From Niabella pedocola (GTDB lineage Bacteria > Bacteroidota > Bacteroidia > Chitinophagales > Chitinophagaceae): 64,000 nucleotides of DNA. The notes beneath the pieces were generated by a model that had not been told where the DNA came from, made no database searches, and saw nothing but the letters and a program-made list of their open reading frames with translations. The translations under genes were made by a program, and so were the position numbers. Below, piece after piece: positions 7,290 to 15,947 of the stretch; position 1 is the stretch's first letter; the number at the start of each line of letters is the position of its first letter. The DNA lies in assembly GCF_021044425.1 (NCBI RefSeq), contig NZ_JAJNEC010000003.1, forward strand, positions 310,001 to 374,000, read 5' to 3'.

Positions 7290-8957
7290 TTAGCGTTTTT
7301 TTACCTTTGATTTCCGCGCTGCTGCCTCCGGTTCTTTATCCAGCAGGGGATTGCTCACAATGATCGGTTTTGCTTTTACCACGCTGTTTTCTGCTTCCAG
7401 TTCGATTTCGCCAATGATCATGCTTTGCGGACAGATAACGGAGTATAACGATTGGTTCCACAAATGCTGCTGGTCTGCTGCTGCAATAAACCTCCGCAGG
7501 CTGCGCATATTGAGATTGGTAAATTTAAAGCCGGTAAGCAGTTCTTCCTTCATGGTAGCCGTATCAACCCGGTACAGGTAGGGTACCTGGCCATAACTTA
7601 CGTTCACCCCCCGTACAATATAAGCATAGGGAAGCCCTTCTTCCCGGGCGGCTTTCACCAGCTCTTTCTTCATGTTATTTAATGGCACCACAACATCCGC
7701 CGAAAGGTTCAGTATACCCGCGCTGTAGCCGCGCTCGCCGGCGGCAAACCCTCCCGGTGCGCGAAATTTTTGAGTAGGGGTGCGGCCATTCAGCAGGTTC
7801 TTTAATACGCCGTTCTGTATCAGTACCAGTGAATCCGGAGGTATTACGCCATTATAATCGATATCAAAGGCTCCGGTGGTATGCCGGCCTTCATAGGTTT
7901 TTAAATGGGGCAGTGCGGTAAGCGTTAAGCCGGAGGCGATCAGTTTCTGCCCGAGCTTGTCTTCATAAAACGTAGTACCATTATCCGGATAAAGGATCGA
8001 TTTTCTGTTTACTCCAAGACTGTAGCGGAAAAAACCGGAAATAAGATCAGCAAGCGATGCACCTTCAAAAAGCACCGGCCCAAGATATGAGCCTTCAAAC
8101 TGAGGCGCATTGTCGCGCTCAATGATTTTACGGATCAGCCCCCGGGTGGTATCCTCCAGTGTTTTGTAATCGGGTAACTCCTCCATCCGGGTAACATATG
8201 TATTATAGGTTTCAAAAATATTGCTGCCTTCTTTTCCCTGCATGGAGGCTGAAATGGTCAGCGTAATTTGTGAAACGGGTTTGCGTACAATGGAGCCTTC
8301 ACTGGATACGAGGTATTCCTCCCCGTTGTTAATGGCCAGATAGCAGGCTGATGAGGTGATCTGCGGATATGCAATAAACAGTGCGGAAAGCTTTTCCAGC
8401 AGTGGCTTCCATCGTTCCGCACCGGATATTGCGGGAAGGCCCCCATAGTCTTTAACAACCGGATCGATCTTTGCGAGGTCCGGCAGATCGAGTTCCTTTT
8501 GGTCTACCGTTACCCGTTTTAATGCAGCCGTGGTTGCATTGTATTGCTGCGCCGTCATTTTATACGCCCGGTCGGTTTCCAGCCAGAGCAGGCGCCGGAA
8601 TTCATCGGCATTGTTTTCATCCGGCAGCATAACATAGGAACCGTCGTCAAAAAGATAATCAAAATTCCGGTGATAGTCGCCTACCAGCAATTTTACGGAT
8701 GCGGTCTTTATTTCCGATGGTCCGTAGAACGGGGTTACGATCCGGCCCCGTTCGGCACGGATGGTTTGCGAAACGGCATTTCTTAATTTATAGCTGATAA
8801 AAAAAGGTTTCCCCAGATCGGGAAGACGCAACTGCTCTATGTTGCGGTTGAGTTCCTGCGAAAGTACTTTTACATAAAAGTTATCGCGCAACTCCTGTGC
8901 ATCCGTTATCAAAATGAAGAAAAGGGCAGCGGCAGACAATAAAAATTTCTTTAACAT
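7290..8957 (-). CDS. exported TldE/PmbA-like protein (no zinc motif)
   Basis: Modulator-of-gyrase/TldD-PmbA family protein of 555 residues with a signal peptide (MLKKFLLSAAALFFILITDAQ). It is homologous over its length to the gene just upstream, but where that protein has HExxxH this one reads 'LGPVLFEGASLADLISGFF', so it lacks the metal site. This is how TldE/PmbA relates to TldD in the cytosolic E. coli pair, where the two form a heterodimeric protease. Its start is nine bases after the stop of the TldD-like gene, so the two are surely co-transcribed. Here both partners carry export signals, so a periplasmic complex is likely. The C-terminus is Lys-rich (AAARKSKVKKR). Confidence 0.88.
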   Translation of the reverse strand: MLKKFLLSAAALFFILITDAQELRDNFYVKVLSQELNRNIEQLRLPDLGKPFFISYKLRNAVSQTIRAERGRIVTPFYGPSEIKTASVKLLVGDYHRNFDYLFDDGSYVMLPDENNADEFRRLLWLETDRAYKMTAQQYNATTAALKRVTVDQKELDLPDLAKIDPVVKDYGGLPAISGAERWKPLLEKLSALFIAYPQITSSACYLAINNGEEYLVSSEGSIVRKPVSQITLTISASMQGKEGSNIFETYNTYVTRMEELPDYKTLEDTTRGLIRKIIERDNAPQFEGSYLGPVLFEGASLADLISGFFRYSLGVNRKSILYPDNGTTFYEDKLGQKLIASGLTLTALPHLKTYEGRHTTGAFDIDYNGVIPPDSLVLIQNGVLKNLLNGRTPTQKFRAPGGFAAGERGYSAGILNLSADVVVPLNNMKKELVKAAREEGLPYAYIVRGVNVSYGQVPYLYRVDTATMKEELLTGFKFTNLNMRSLRRFIAAADQQHLWNQSLYSVICPQSMIIGEIELEAENSVVKAKPIIVSNPLLDKEPEAAARKSKVKKR

Positions 8958-8966
8958 CGGATGATT

Positions 8967-10667
8967 TTAAAAAGAAGTAGATGTGGAGGAATGTGCTGAA
9001 CGGTCAAGATCGGGCCTGGGCAGCACCGGTAGTCGGTCATTAGATTTGCTTTTTTTCTGGGTTTCGATCACATCCACAAAAATCGCGGGGGAGGAAGCGG
9101 AAACGGGTACCCAGCCCGAATTGGAGCCGCACATGCCGTTAAAGGTTTCCAGGGTATTGTCGGCCGCAATGATCCTGCGGAACATCGAAAGCGGGGTGCC
9201 GATGAGGTCAACACCCCGTACCAGCTGATCCGGACGGCCATCTACAAAGACCCGGTATACCTCAATCGGCATTACATTAAATGCGTTGGGAGTGGTGCGG
9301 CCAACGGTGGTAAAACCACCCTGTACATCTTCAAAATAGTAGCCGTATTCATGCCCCTGTTTTTTGGCCTCCTTGCGGAGCAGCTCTTTTAAGGCATCGG
9401 CTGTTTGGGTTGCGGAGGCTTTAACGATCAGGTTGCTTTGCCGGCTTTCGGGAATACCACCCGGGGCTGTACGGGCATGTCCGTTTGAGCCGCTGGAACC
9501 ATTGATGGGGGTACGGGTCATCAGAAAGCTCCGGAGGATACCGGCCTCTACCACATTTACTTTTTGGGCAGCAACACCTTCATCGTCATACCGGTAAAAT
9601 CCGTTCACTTCGTTTTGGCCCACCTGTTTAATCGTTGGATCCAGCGTGATGCTCAGGAAATCCGGTAGCACGGGTGTTCCGATCTTATTTTTAAACGTAT
9701 GACCGTCAAAATCACTTTTCATCCGTTTCCCTTCCAGGCGGTGTCCGAAGATCTCATGAAAAAACACACCGGATGCACGCCCGGATAAAATGGCCGGTCC
9801 CACAAAAGGATCGGCTACCGGGGCAGACCGGAGCGCGGTAAGCTTGGCACTCATGGTACGGATGTCCTTTAATACGCTGTCCCTGGAGGGTAAACCCGAA
9901 GGTTCATAGGCATAGTACATTTGAAACAGGGGCAGTTCCATGCCATCCGGGGCTTTGGTGGAGCTGTATACCGATTGCCAGGTACTGGTACTGTTTTCTA
10001 TAATGGAAGATCCGTCGGTATCTGTAAAATATTTACGGATGATCTTGAATTCAATCGTCGCTATCCCGGTAAGCAGATCCGGGTTGGATTTTAAAACGGC
10101 TGAATAGGCGGCAAGGTTTTTACCAAGGGCATCCAGATCCGGCCGGAGCGCAGCATAACGCAGGGGCGGATCCTGGTACACCACTTTAGGGGCCGGAGAA
10201 AAATCGGCGGCTGAGTCTTCCTCGGCTACCTTTACTTTTTTATTGGTAAGGATCTGTTCGTAAGCCTGCACCGCGTTCTTGTAAGCATTGTCTGTATTCT
10301 TCCAGACTGCCAGCCGGATGATAGCGGCGTCGTCTACTGCGGGTATGCCCCCCGGAAACTGTCCAAATCCAACATTATGGGTATTATCCAGCTTGTAACT
10401 GCCCAGCCGCACTGTGGGTGAAAACACGCGGTACCGGGAGGAATCAATACCGGTAATGGCGCCAAAGGAAGTACGGATACTATAAGTGGTAATATCATCT
10501 ACCCGGTAACTCATATAATACAGCCGGTCATCCGCCTTTTTCAGCTGATCAAATTCTCTTTGCAGCTCTTTTGAAAGGGTGGTCATGAGCAGATCCTGGG
10601 CAACTAAGGTTTGGGTGAGAAAGGTTAGTCCGATTGCAGCGAGCCCCGATCGCAGGTTAAAGATCAT
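8967..10667 (-). CDS. exported TldD-like metalloprotease
   Basis: TldD/PmbA-family zinc protease of 566 residues with a signal peptide (ending about 'TQTLVAQD'). The HExxxH motif HEIFGH is at residues 304-309, and Cys513 in 'NGMCGSNSGW' sits where TldD supplies a third zinc ligand. Glycine-rich sequence between them ('GSSGSNGHARTAPGGIPESRQSNL') fits the family active-site region. It is the first gene of a two-gene operon with the motif-less TldE-like gene. Cytosolic homologues trim unfolded or ribosomally made peptides; the exported version probably acts on peptides in the periplasm. Substrate unknown. Confidence 0.92.
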   Translation of the reverse strand: MIFNLRSGLAAIGLTFLTQTLVAQDLLMTTLSKELQREFDQLKKADDRLYYMSYRVDDITTYSIRTSFGAITGIDSSRYRVFSPTVRLGSYKLDNTHNVGFGQFPGGIPAVDDAAIIRLAVWKNTDNAYKNAVQAYEQILTNKKVKVAEEDSAADFSPAPKVVYQDPPLRYAALRPDLDALGKNLAAYSAVLKSNPDLLTGIATIEFKIIRKYFTDTDGSSIIENSTSTWQSVYSSTKAPDGMELPLFQMYYAYEPSGLPSRDSVLKDIRTMSAKLTALRSAPVADPFVGPAILSGRASGVFFHEIFGHRLEGKRMKSDFDGHTFKNKIGTPVLPDFLSITLDPTIKQVGQNEVNGFYRYDDEGVAAQKVNVVEAGILRSFLMTRTPINGSSGSNGHARTAPGGIPESRQSNLIVKASATQTADALKELLRKEAKKQGHEYGYYFEDVQGGFTTVGRTTPNAFNVMPIEVYRVFVDGRPDQLVRGVDLIGTPLSMFRRIIAADNTLETFNGMCGSNSGWVPVSASSPAIFVDVIETQKKSKSNDRLPVLPRPDLDRSAHSSTSTSF

Positions 10668-10859
10668 ATAGTGGGTTTAAATAATTGATTTGATTAAGGA
10701 TCACATCCATCACGGAAGATACCGATTTTTATGGTTCTCTGAGTAAACAGATCCGTTAAAAACGTGTCAGTCAGCGGGTCGCCGGTGTGCTCATTGTGGA
10801 GGATCCCAAACAGGGGGAAGGGCGCCGCTCCATTGACCGGTTATCAACAAGGATCCGTT

Positions 10860-11225
10860 TTACCGGGCAGACAATGAAGGAATAACATCGTAATACAGCG
10901 GCCGTTTATAAAAGCGTTGATCCCGGGTGGTGCTGTCCTTTTGTGGTTTGTTCCATAAATTGGGTATACGGCCTGCATGGTTTATACTCTTGCCGGCATT
11001 CAGAATGGGCTTGCCGGTTCTGTATGGGAGCAGTACCGGCATGCGATCCTGCCCGGCTATGCCTGCATGAAATTTATCGTTAAGCTTCTTAATCGTTGCG
11101 GTGTCAATAATGTAGGGGTTGGGTATGGAATATAAGTTTAAGTGGGCCGGTTTTTTAGGTGTTGTTGCCTCCTGGCCCCGCGCTGCTGTAGTACAGCATA
11201 ACATTGCAATAATGAGATATTTCAT
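10860..11225 (-). CDS. small secreted hypothetical protein
   Basis: Protein of 121 residues with a signal peptide (MKYLIIAMLCCTTAARGQ), then a Pro/Asn/Lys-rich chain with no family I recognise: 'AHLNLYSIPNPYIIDTATIKKLNDKFHAG', 'RTGKPILNAGKSINHAGRIPNLW'. No transmembrane segment after the signal. The start ATG lies in the 3' arm of an 8-bp hairpin. It stands alone between the tldD-like operon and the etf operon, and follows the etf terminator on the same strand. Function unknown. Confidence 0.65.
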   Translation of the reverse strand: MKYLIIAMLCCTTAARGQEATTPKKPAHLNLYSIPNPYIIDTATIKKLNDKFHAGIAGQDRMPVLLPYRTGKPILNAGKSINHAGRIPNLWNKPQKDSTTRDQRFYKRPLYYDVIPSLSAR

Positions 11226-11243
11226 GTCCGTTTTCCGGACATG
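11223..11243 (-). promoter_or_regulatory. hairpin overlapping the start codon of the 121-residue secreted protein
   Basis: CATGTCCG (11223-11230) and CGGACATG (11236-11243) form a perfect 8-bp stem with a 5-base loop. On the minus strand the start codon is at the 3' end of the hairpin, so the fold could hide the initiation site, or this could be a dimer binding site. No run of T follows, so it is not a terminator. Confidence 0.45.
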
Positions 11244-11270
11244 ATGCTACAAACCCGCTTTTTGCATAAA

Positions 11271-11293
11271 AAAACCGGGAAAAAATCCCGGTT
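11271..11293 (-). terminator. intrinsic terminator of the etf operon
   Basis: Arms AACCGGGA (11273-11280) and TCCCGGTT (11286-11293) with a five-base loop lie just downstream of the etfA stop on the minus strand and are followed by a run of T in the transcript. Confidence 0.85.
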
Positions 11294-11300
11294 CTTAATA

Positions 11301-12263
11301 TTATCCTTTTAGTTGTTTGATGGCTTCCGTTAGTTTGGGTACTACTTCAAACAGGTCTCCAACAATTCCATAGTCGGCTGCTTTAAAGAAAGGCGCTTCG
11401 GGGTCTTTATTGATCACCACAATCACCTTGCTGCGGTTTACACCCGCCAGGTGCTGGATGGCACCGGAGATGCCTACTGCCAGGTAAAGATTTGGTGCAA
11501 TGGCACCACCGGTTTGACCCACGTGCTCATTATGCGGGCGCCAGTGAGCGTCTGCCACCGGGCGGCTGCAGGCAAGGGCGGCATTCAATGCTTTTGCCAG
11601 GTCTTCCAGTATACCCCAGTTTTCCGGTCCTTTCATGCCACGCCCGCCACTTACCACGCGTTCGGCTTCGGCCAGCGGCACTTCTGAAGACTGGCGGTTA
11701 ACGCTAACCGTTTTCACTTTTGGAGCATCAACAGTTACTTCAACCGGAGTAACGGTAGCCGTACCTGCGCCTGCTTCAATGGTAAAGGAATTCGGATTGA
11801 GCGTAATGATCTTTACAGGCGTAGCGATCTTTATATCGGCAAAGGCCTTCCCGGAGAATACCGATTTTTTTACGATAAAGCCGTTGGCCGTTTCCGGCAA
11901 TGCTACGGCTCCGGATACCAGGCCTGCTTTCAGGCGTGCCGATAAGCGGGGAGCCAGCGCTTTACCATCGGTGTTATTGGAAAACAGGATCACACTTGCA
12001 CCTGTTTTTTCTGCTATCTGCGCAATGGCTTTGGTATATACCTGCGCATCAAAATGAGCCAGGGCCTCGTTTTGAACCTGATGAATGGTTTGCACACCAT
12101 ATTTTCCAAGAGCCGCCAGCTCTTCTTTTACGGGTGCCAGTACCAGCCCCTCTGCCGGTACACCCAGCTGTTGTGCCAACCGGGCTCCGTAGGTTAAAAC
12201 TTCAAGCGATGTTTTTTTTACCGCACCTTCTTCATTGATATCGATGAATATTAAAACAGACAT
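11301..12263 (-). CDS. etfA: electron transfer flavoprotein subunit alpha
   Basis: Carries FAD and passes electrons from acyl-CoA and other dehydrogenases to the respiratory chain through ETF:quinone oxidoreductase. 320 residues, normal for the family. The C-terminal FAD-binding region is clear: 'SGGRGMKGPENW', 'ALACSRPVADAHW', 'VGQTGGAIAPNLYLAVGISGAIQH' and 'VIVVINKDPEAPFF'. The N-terminal Rossmann-like half is 'MSVLIFIDINEEGAVKKTSLEVLTYG'. Co-transcribed after etfB with a 77-base spacer. No acyl-CoA dehydrogenase or ETF-QO gene is in the window. Confidence 0.97.
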   Translation of the reverse strand: MSVLIFIDINEEGAVKKTSLEVLTYGARLAQQLGVPAEGLVLAPVKEELAALGKYGVQTIHQVQNEALAHFDAQVYTKAIAQIAEKTGASVILFSNNTDGKALAPRLSARLKAGLVSGAVALPETANGFIVKKSVFSGKAFADIKIATPVKIITLNPNSFTIEAGAGTATVTPVEVTVDAPKVKTVSVNRQSSEVPLAEAERVVSGGRGMKGPENWGILEDLAKALNAALACSRPVADAHWRPHNEHVGQTGGAIAPNLYLAVGISGAIQHLAGVNRSKVIVVINKDPEAPFFKAADYGIVGDLFEVVPKLTEAIKQLKG

Positions 12264-12340
12264 TTTTAAGTTTATTGTTTTTTATTTGTCGTTTATGGTG
12301 TTCGCTGCCGCCGATAAATGACAAACCGGAAATTATTTAC

Positions 12341-13084
12341 TTAGATCACTTTTGCTTCTTCGTGTAACAACCGTACCAGTTCCTGCACATTATCTGCATC
12401 AACCAGCTTTACTCCGGCCTTTGCAGGCGGAAGACTGAATGCGGCCACTTCTGTAAGCGCATCCGATGCCGCAGGTTCTACCACTTTAAGCGGTTTTGTA
12501 CGGGCCGCCATAATACCGCGCATATTGGGGATCCGCTGTTCTGCCATTCCTTTGTTGCAGCTTACCACCACAGGCAGGGATACTTCGCATACTTCCTCGC
12601 CACCTTCTATTTCGCGGGTAACCGTAGCCGTTGTTCCATTCAACTCAAATTTTGTAGCCAGTGAAATATAAGGCAGGTCCAGCAATTCGGCCACCATGCC
12701 ACCTACAGCGCTGCCATTGTAATCGATGGTTTCTTTTCCTAAAAAGATCAGGTCATAATTGTTTTCCTTTGCAATCTGCGCGATCTGAGAGGCAATTCCA
12801 AAACTATCCAGGTTTTCTGCATTTACCCGGATCGCCTCATCACCCCCCAGGGCCAGTGCCTTACGGATGATGGCATCACTGTCTGCGCCGCCTACATTGA
12901 TCAGGTGAATGGCAGCAGCAGGATCGGCCTCTTTCAACTCGATGGCTCTTACCAGTGCATAGTATTCATCGTTGGGATTAATGATCCACTGTACACCCGC
13001 CGCATCAAATTTCGTATTATTATCCGTGAAGGCTATTTTTGCCGTGGTATCAGGCGTCTTACTAATACAAACTAATATCTTCAT
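12341..13084 (-). CDS. etfB: electron transfer flavoprotein subunit beta
   Basis: AMP-binding partner of EtfA; together they form the soluble electron carrier of fatty-acid and amino-acid oxidation. 247 residues. Family landmarks are the start 'MKILVCISKTPDTTAKIAF', 'GVQWIINPNDEYYALVRAIELKE', 'LIFLGKETIDYNGSAVGGMVAELL' and 'SLPVVVSCNKGMAEQRIPNMRGIMAARTKPL', the last being the ETF-beta signature region. First gene of the etfBA operon; a minus-7 type box lies about 55 bases upstream. Confidence 0.97.
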   Translation of the reverse strand: MKILVCISKTPDTTAKIAFTDNNTKFDAAGVQWIINPNDEYYALVRAIELKEADPAAAIHLINVGGADSDAIIRKALALGGDEAIRVNAENLDSFGIASQIAQIAKENNYDLIFLGKETIDYNGSAVGGMVAELLDLPYISLATKFELNGTTATVTREIEGGEEVCEVSLPVVVSCNKGMAEQRIPNMRGIMAARTKPLKVVEPAASDALTEVAAFSLPPAKAGVKLVDADNVQELVRLLHEEAKVI

Positions 13085-13139
13085 TATGGTATCACTTTTA
13101 TGTTTGAAAGTTGTTTATGCAACTGTTTATGTAACCAAA

Positions 13140-13147
13140 CAAAGATA
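13140..13147 (-). promoter_or_regulatory. minus-7 promoter box for etfBA
   Basis: On the minus strand this reads TATCTTTG, a full match to TAnnTTTG, about 55 bases before the etfB ATG. No clear minus-33 box at the usual distance. Confidence 0.4.
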
Positions 13148-13194
13148 ACAGTTGTAAGGTAATAATGGACGTGATCATTAAAAAAAAGTTCATA

Positions 13195-13506
13195 ATGAGC
13201 CGGATTGAAAAATTAGAGGAATTGTTGCGGGAAAACAGCGGAGACGCGTTCCTGAACCATGCACTGGCATTGGAATATGTAAAGACGGGCGATGATGCAA
13301 AAGCTGGTACAATTTTTAAAAACCTCCTGGAAAAGAACGAAGATTATGTGGGCAGTTATTATCATCTGGGCAAATTGCTGGAGCGCAGCGGGGATGAAAC
13401 CGGAGCGATAACCGTGTATAAAAAAGGAATGGAAGTAGCACAACGGCTGGGGGAGCGGCACGCGTATAATGAACTCCGGGCGGCTTGTGAATACCTCGAA
13501 TTTTAA
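13195..13506 (+). CDS. short tetratricopeptide-repeat protein
   Basis: Protein of 103 residues from the ATG at 13195 (MSRIEKLEELLREN). An in-frame ATG at 13165 would add a lysine-rich stretch with no sign of selection, so the later start is preferred. The sequence forms about two TPR units: 'DAFLNHALALEYVKTGDDAKAGTIFKNLLEKNEDYVGSYYHLGKLLERSGDETGAITVYKKGMEVA'. Probably a small protein-interaction adaptor. It is the first gene of a run with tilS (nine bases later), mltG and the YihY gene. Partner unknown. Confidence 0.85.
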   Translation: MSRIEKLEELLRENSGDAFLNHALALEYVKTGDDAKAGTIFKNLLEKNEDYVGSYYHLGKLLERSGDETGAITVYKKGMEVAQRLGERHAYNELRAACEYLEF

Positions 13507-13515
13507 AAAAAGGGA

Positions 13516-14841
13516 ATGAATTTATTAAACCGGTTTATAAGGCATATTTATGAGCAGCATCTTTTTGCAAAAAATGACCGGCTTTTGCTGGCCGTAAGCG
13601 GGGGAGTGGACTCGGTGGTACTGGGGCAGCTTTGCAAACAGGCCGGTTTTGATTTTGGGGTGGCGCATTGCAATTTTCAATTAAGAGGGGCTGATAGCGA
13701 TGCCGACGAGCAGTTTGTAAAAACGCTTGCCGGAAACTGGAACGTTCCGTTTTACAGCATCCGCTTTAATACCCGCGCTTTTGCCGAAGAAAACAAACTG
13801 TCAACCCAGGAAGCTGCAAGGCTGTTACGATACGAATGGTTTGGGGAGATCCGGAAGCGGGAGGTATTTGACTATGTACTTACCGCGCATCATGTTAACG
13901 ACAATATTGAAACGGTAATGATGAGTTTTTTCCGGGGTACGGGCATCAACGGACTTACCGGCATCAAAGAAAAAAACGGTGCCGTGGTACGACCGCTGTT
14001 GTTTGCCAGGAGAACCGAGCTGGAGCAATTCCTGAATGAGCAGTCGCTTTCCTTTGTGCAGGATGCTTCGAACCTGAAAGACGATTATACCCGCAACTTT
14101 ATCCGGAACCGGTTGCTTCCCCAAGTGGCAACTATTTACCCTGAGGTGGAACAGAACCTGGCCGGCAATATTCATCGTTTTCAGGAGGTGCATGCGTTAT
14201 ACCAGCAGTCGGTTGCACAATACCGGAAAAAGCTGGTAACGGAGAAGGGCAATGAGTTGCATATTCCGGTGTTGCTGTTATTGAAAACGGTTGCCCCTGC
14301 TACCGTGCTGTTTGAAATTGTCAAAGACTATGGCTTTAGTGCCGGGCAGTTGCCGGAGGTTTTTGCGCTTACCGGATCCGACCCGGGAAAATTTATTACA
14401 TCGGCTACCCACAGGGTGATCCGCGACCGGAAGCATCTTATTATAGCGCCGTTGGCCGTGTCGGCCGGATCACGCATACTGATTGAAGCACCGGGAGATC
14501 ATTTTTTTGAGGAAGGGCGGTTAAAGATCCTGCAACAGCAAAAGGCAGGCGCCATCCCCGAAGGAGCAAACACTGCATGGATCGATGCCCGCCTGCTGGT
14601 GTTTCCCCTCACACTCCGGCCCTGGAAAACGGGCGATTATTTTTACCCGTTGGGTATGACCAAAAAAAAGAAAGTGGCCCGCTTCCTGATCGATCTTAAA
14701 CTGACGACCACTCAAAAGGAAAAAGTATGGGTACTGGAAATGGGCCAAAAGATCGTTTGGGTAGTAGGTTTGCGCATCGATAACCGCTTCCGGGTAACAG
14801 ATCGTACCGGGGAAATCATCGAAATTCAATATCAAAAATAA
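13516..14841 (+). CDS. tilS: tRNA(Ile)-lysidine synthase
   Basis: Adds lysine to C34 of the tRNA-Ile that reads AUA codons, using ATP; an essential cytoplasmic step. 441 residues. The PP-loop ATP-binding motif is SGGVDS at residues 28-33. Other family marks are 'VAHCNFQLRGADSDADEQFV', 'EAARLLRYEWF', 'VLTAHHVNDNIETVMMSFFRGTGINGLTGI' and 'DASNLKDDYTRNFIRNRLLP'. The C-terminal domain has 'LRPWKTGDYFYPLGMTKKKKV' and 'WVVGLRIDNRFRVT'. Second gene in the TPR-tilS-mltG-YihY run. Confidence 0.97.
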   Translation: MNLLNRFIRHIYEQHLFAKNDRLLLAVSGGVDSVVLGQLCKQAGFDFGVAHCNFQLRGADSDADEQFVKTLAGNWNVPFYSIRFNTRAFAEENKLSTQEAARLLRYEWFGEIRKREVFDYVLTAHHVNDNIETVMMSFFRGTGINGLTGIKEKNGAVVRPLLFARRTELEQFLNEQSLSFVQDASNLKDDYTRNFIRNRLLPQVATIYPEVEQNLAGNIHRFQEVHALYQQSVAQYRKKLVTEKGNELHIPVLLLLKTVAPATVLFEIVKDYGFSAGQLPEVFALTGSDPGKFITSATHRVIRDRKHLIIAPLAVSAGSRILIEAPGDHFFEEGRLKILQQQKAGAIPEGANTAWIDARLLVFPLTLRPWKTGDYFYPLGMTKKKKVARFLIDLKLTTTQKEKVWVLEMGQKIVWVVGLRIDNRFRVTDRTGEIIEIQYQK

Positions 14842-14906
14842 TTACCGCAGCTTTCACATTTTCCGGGAGGATCTGTAAGGGCTGCTGAAAAATCTGACTT
14901 ATAATC

Positions 14907-15947
14907 ATGGCAAAAAAGAAAAAAAAGATTCCGTATCTCCTGTTGCTGCTGCTTTTGCTGGCAGCTTTCATCCTGTTTAAGTTCCTCGGTCCCGCTGCCC
15001 ACAAAACGGAAAAAGGCTTTTTATATGTAAAAACCGGAACCACGATGGAACAGCTGAAAACACAGCTGGTGAACGAAAAATTCCTTCCGGGAACTACCTG
15101 GTTCAATATGGCGGCAAGTGCACTGGGATTTAAAGCCGTAAAACCCGGTAAGTACAAAGTAGGAGGAGGTACCAGCCTGCTTTCGCTGGTGCGGATGCTG
15201 AAAAATGGCAATCAGGTGCCGGTAGACCTGGTGATTACCAAGATCCGCACAAAAGAGGCGCTGGCCGGCCGGATTGGGAAATTGTTTGAATGCGATTCGC
15301 TGAAAACGATCGGGTTCCTGAACAGCAATGATTCGCTGGCGGCGTATGAGCTGGATAGCAATACGGTAATGGCCGCGGTATTGCCGCTGAGCTATGAAAT
15401 AAAATGGAACACAACGCCCCGGGCGATCTTTGACCGGTTCTTCGATGCCTATAAAAAATTCTGGACCGGTGACCGGACGAAAAAAGCCGCAGGACAGGGA
15501 CTCTCACAGCTGGAGGTGATCACACTGGCTTCGATTATTGATGAGGAAACCAATAAAGCGGTAGATAAACCTAAAATTGCCAGCACCTATATGAACCGTA
15601 TAGCCAAAGGAATGCCTTTGCAGGCCGATCCTACGGTAAAGTTTGCTCTAAAGGATTTTGGGATCAAGCGCATTCTATTTGGTCATCTGGCCGTAGTATC
15701 GCCCTACAATACCTACAAAAATAAAGGCTTGCCACCCGGGCCCATCTGTACGCCCCAGCAATCGACCATCGATTCGGTATTGAATGCGCCCAAAACAGAT
15801 TACCTGTATTTTGTGGCCAGCAGCAATTTTGACGGGTCGCATGTTTTTACCAGTAATTATACCGAACATACTAAGTTTGCTAAAATGTACCAGCAGGCCC
15901 TGGATGTACAGATCCGGAAAAGGGATAGTATCAACGCAACACCATGA
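14907..15947 (+). CDS. mltG: endolytic peptidoglycan transglycosylase MltG
   Basis: Cleaves nascent glycan strands at the inner membrane and sets chain length. 346 residues: a Lys-rich cytoplasmic start (MAKKKKKIPY), one transmembrane helix at about residues 10-28, a LysM-like region, then the YceG domain. The likely catalytic Glu is Glu214 in 'LASIIDEETN'. Further family marks are 'IASTYMNRIAKGMPLQADPTVKFAL', 'SPYNTYKNKGLPPGPICTP' and 'YLYFVASSNFDGSHVFTSNYTEH'. It follows tilS by 65 bases and its stop overlaps the start of the next gene by four bases, indicating translational coupling. Confidence 0.96.
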   Translation: MAKKKKKIPYLLLLLLLLAAFILFKFLGPAAHKTEKGFLYVKTGTTMEQLKTQLVNEKFLPGTTWFNMAASALGFKAVKPGKYKVGGGTSLLSLVRMLKNGNQVPVDLVITKIRTKEALAGRIGKLFECDSLKTIGFLNSNDSLAAYELDSNTVMAAVLPLSYEIKWNTTPRAIFDRFFDAYKKFWTGDRTKKAAGQGLSQLEVITLASIIDEETNKAVDKPKIASTYMNRIAKGMPLQADPTVKFALKDFGIKRILFGHLAVVSPYNTYKNKGLPPGPICTPQQSTIDSVLNAPKTDYLYFVASSNFDGSHVFTSNYTEHTKFAKMYQQALDVQIRKRDSINATP

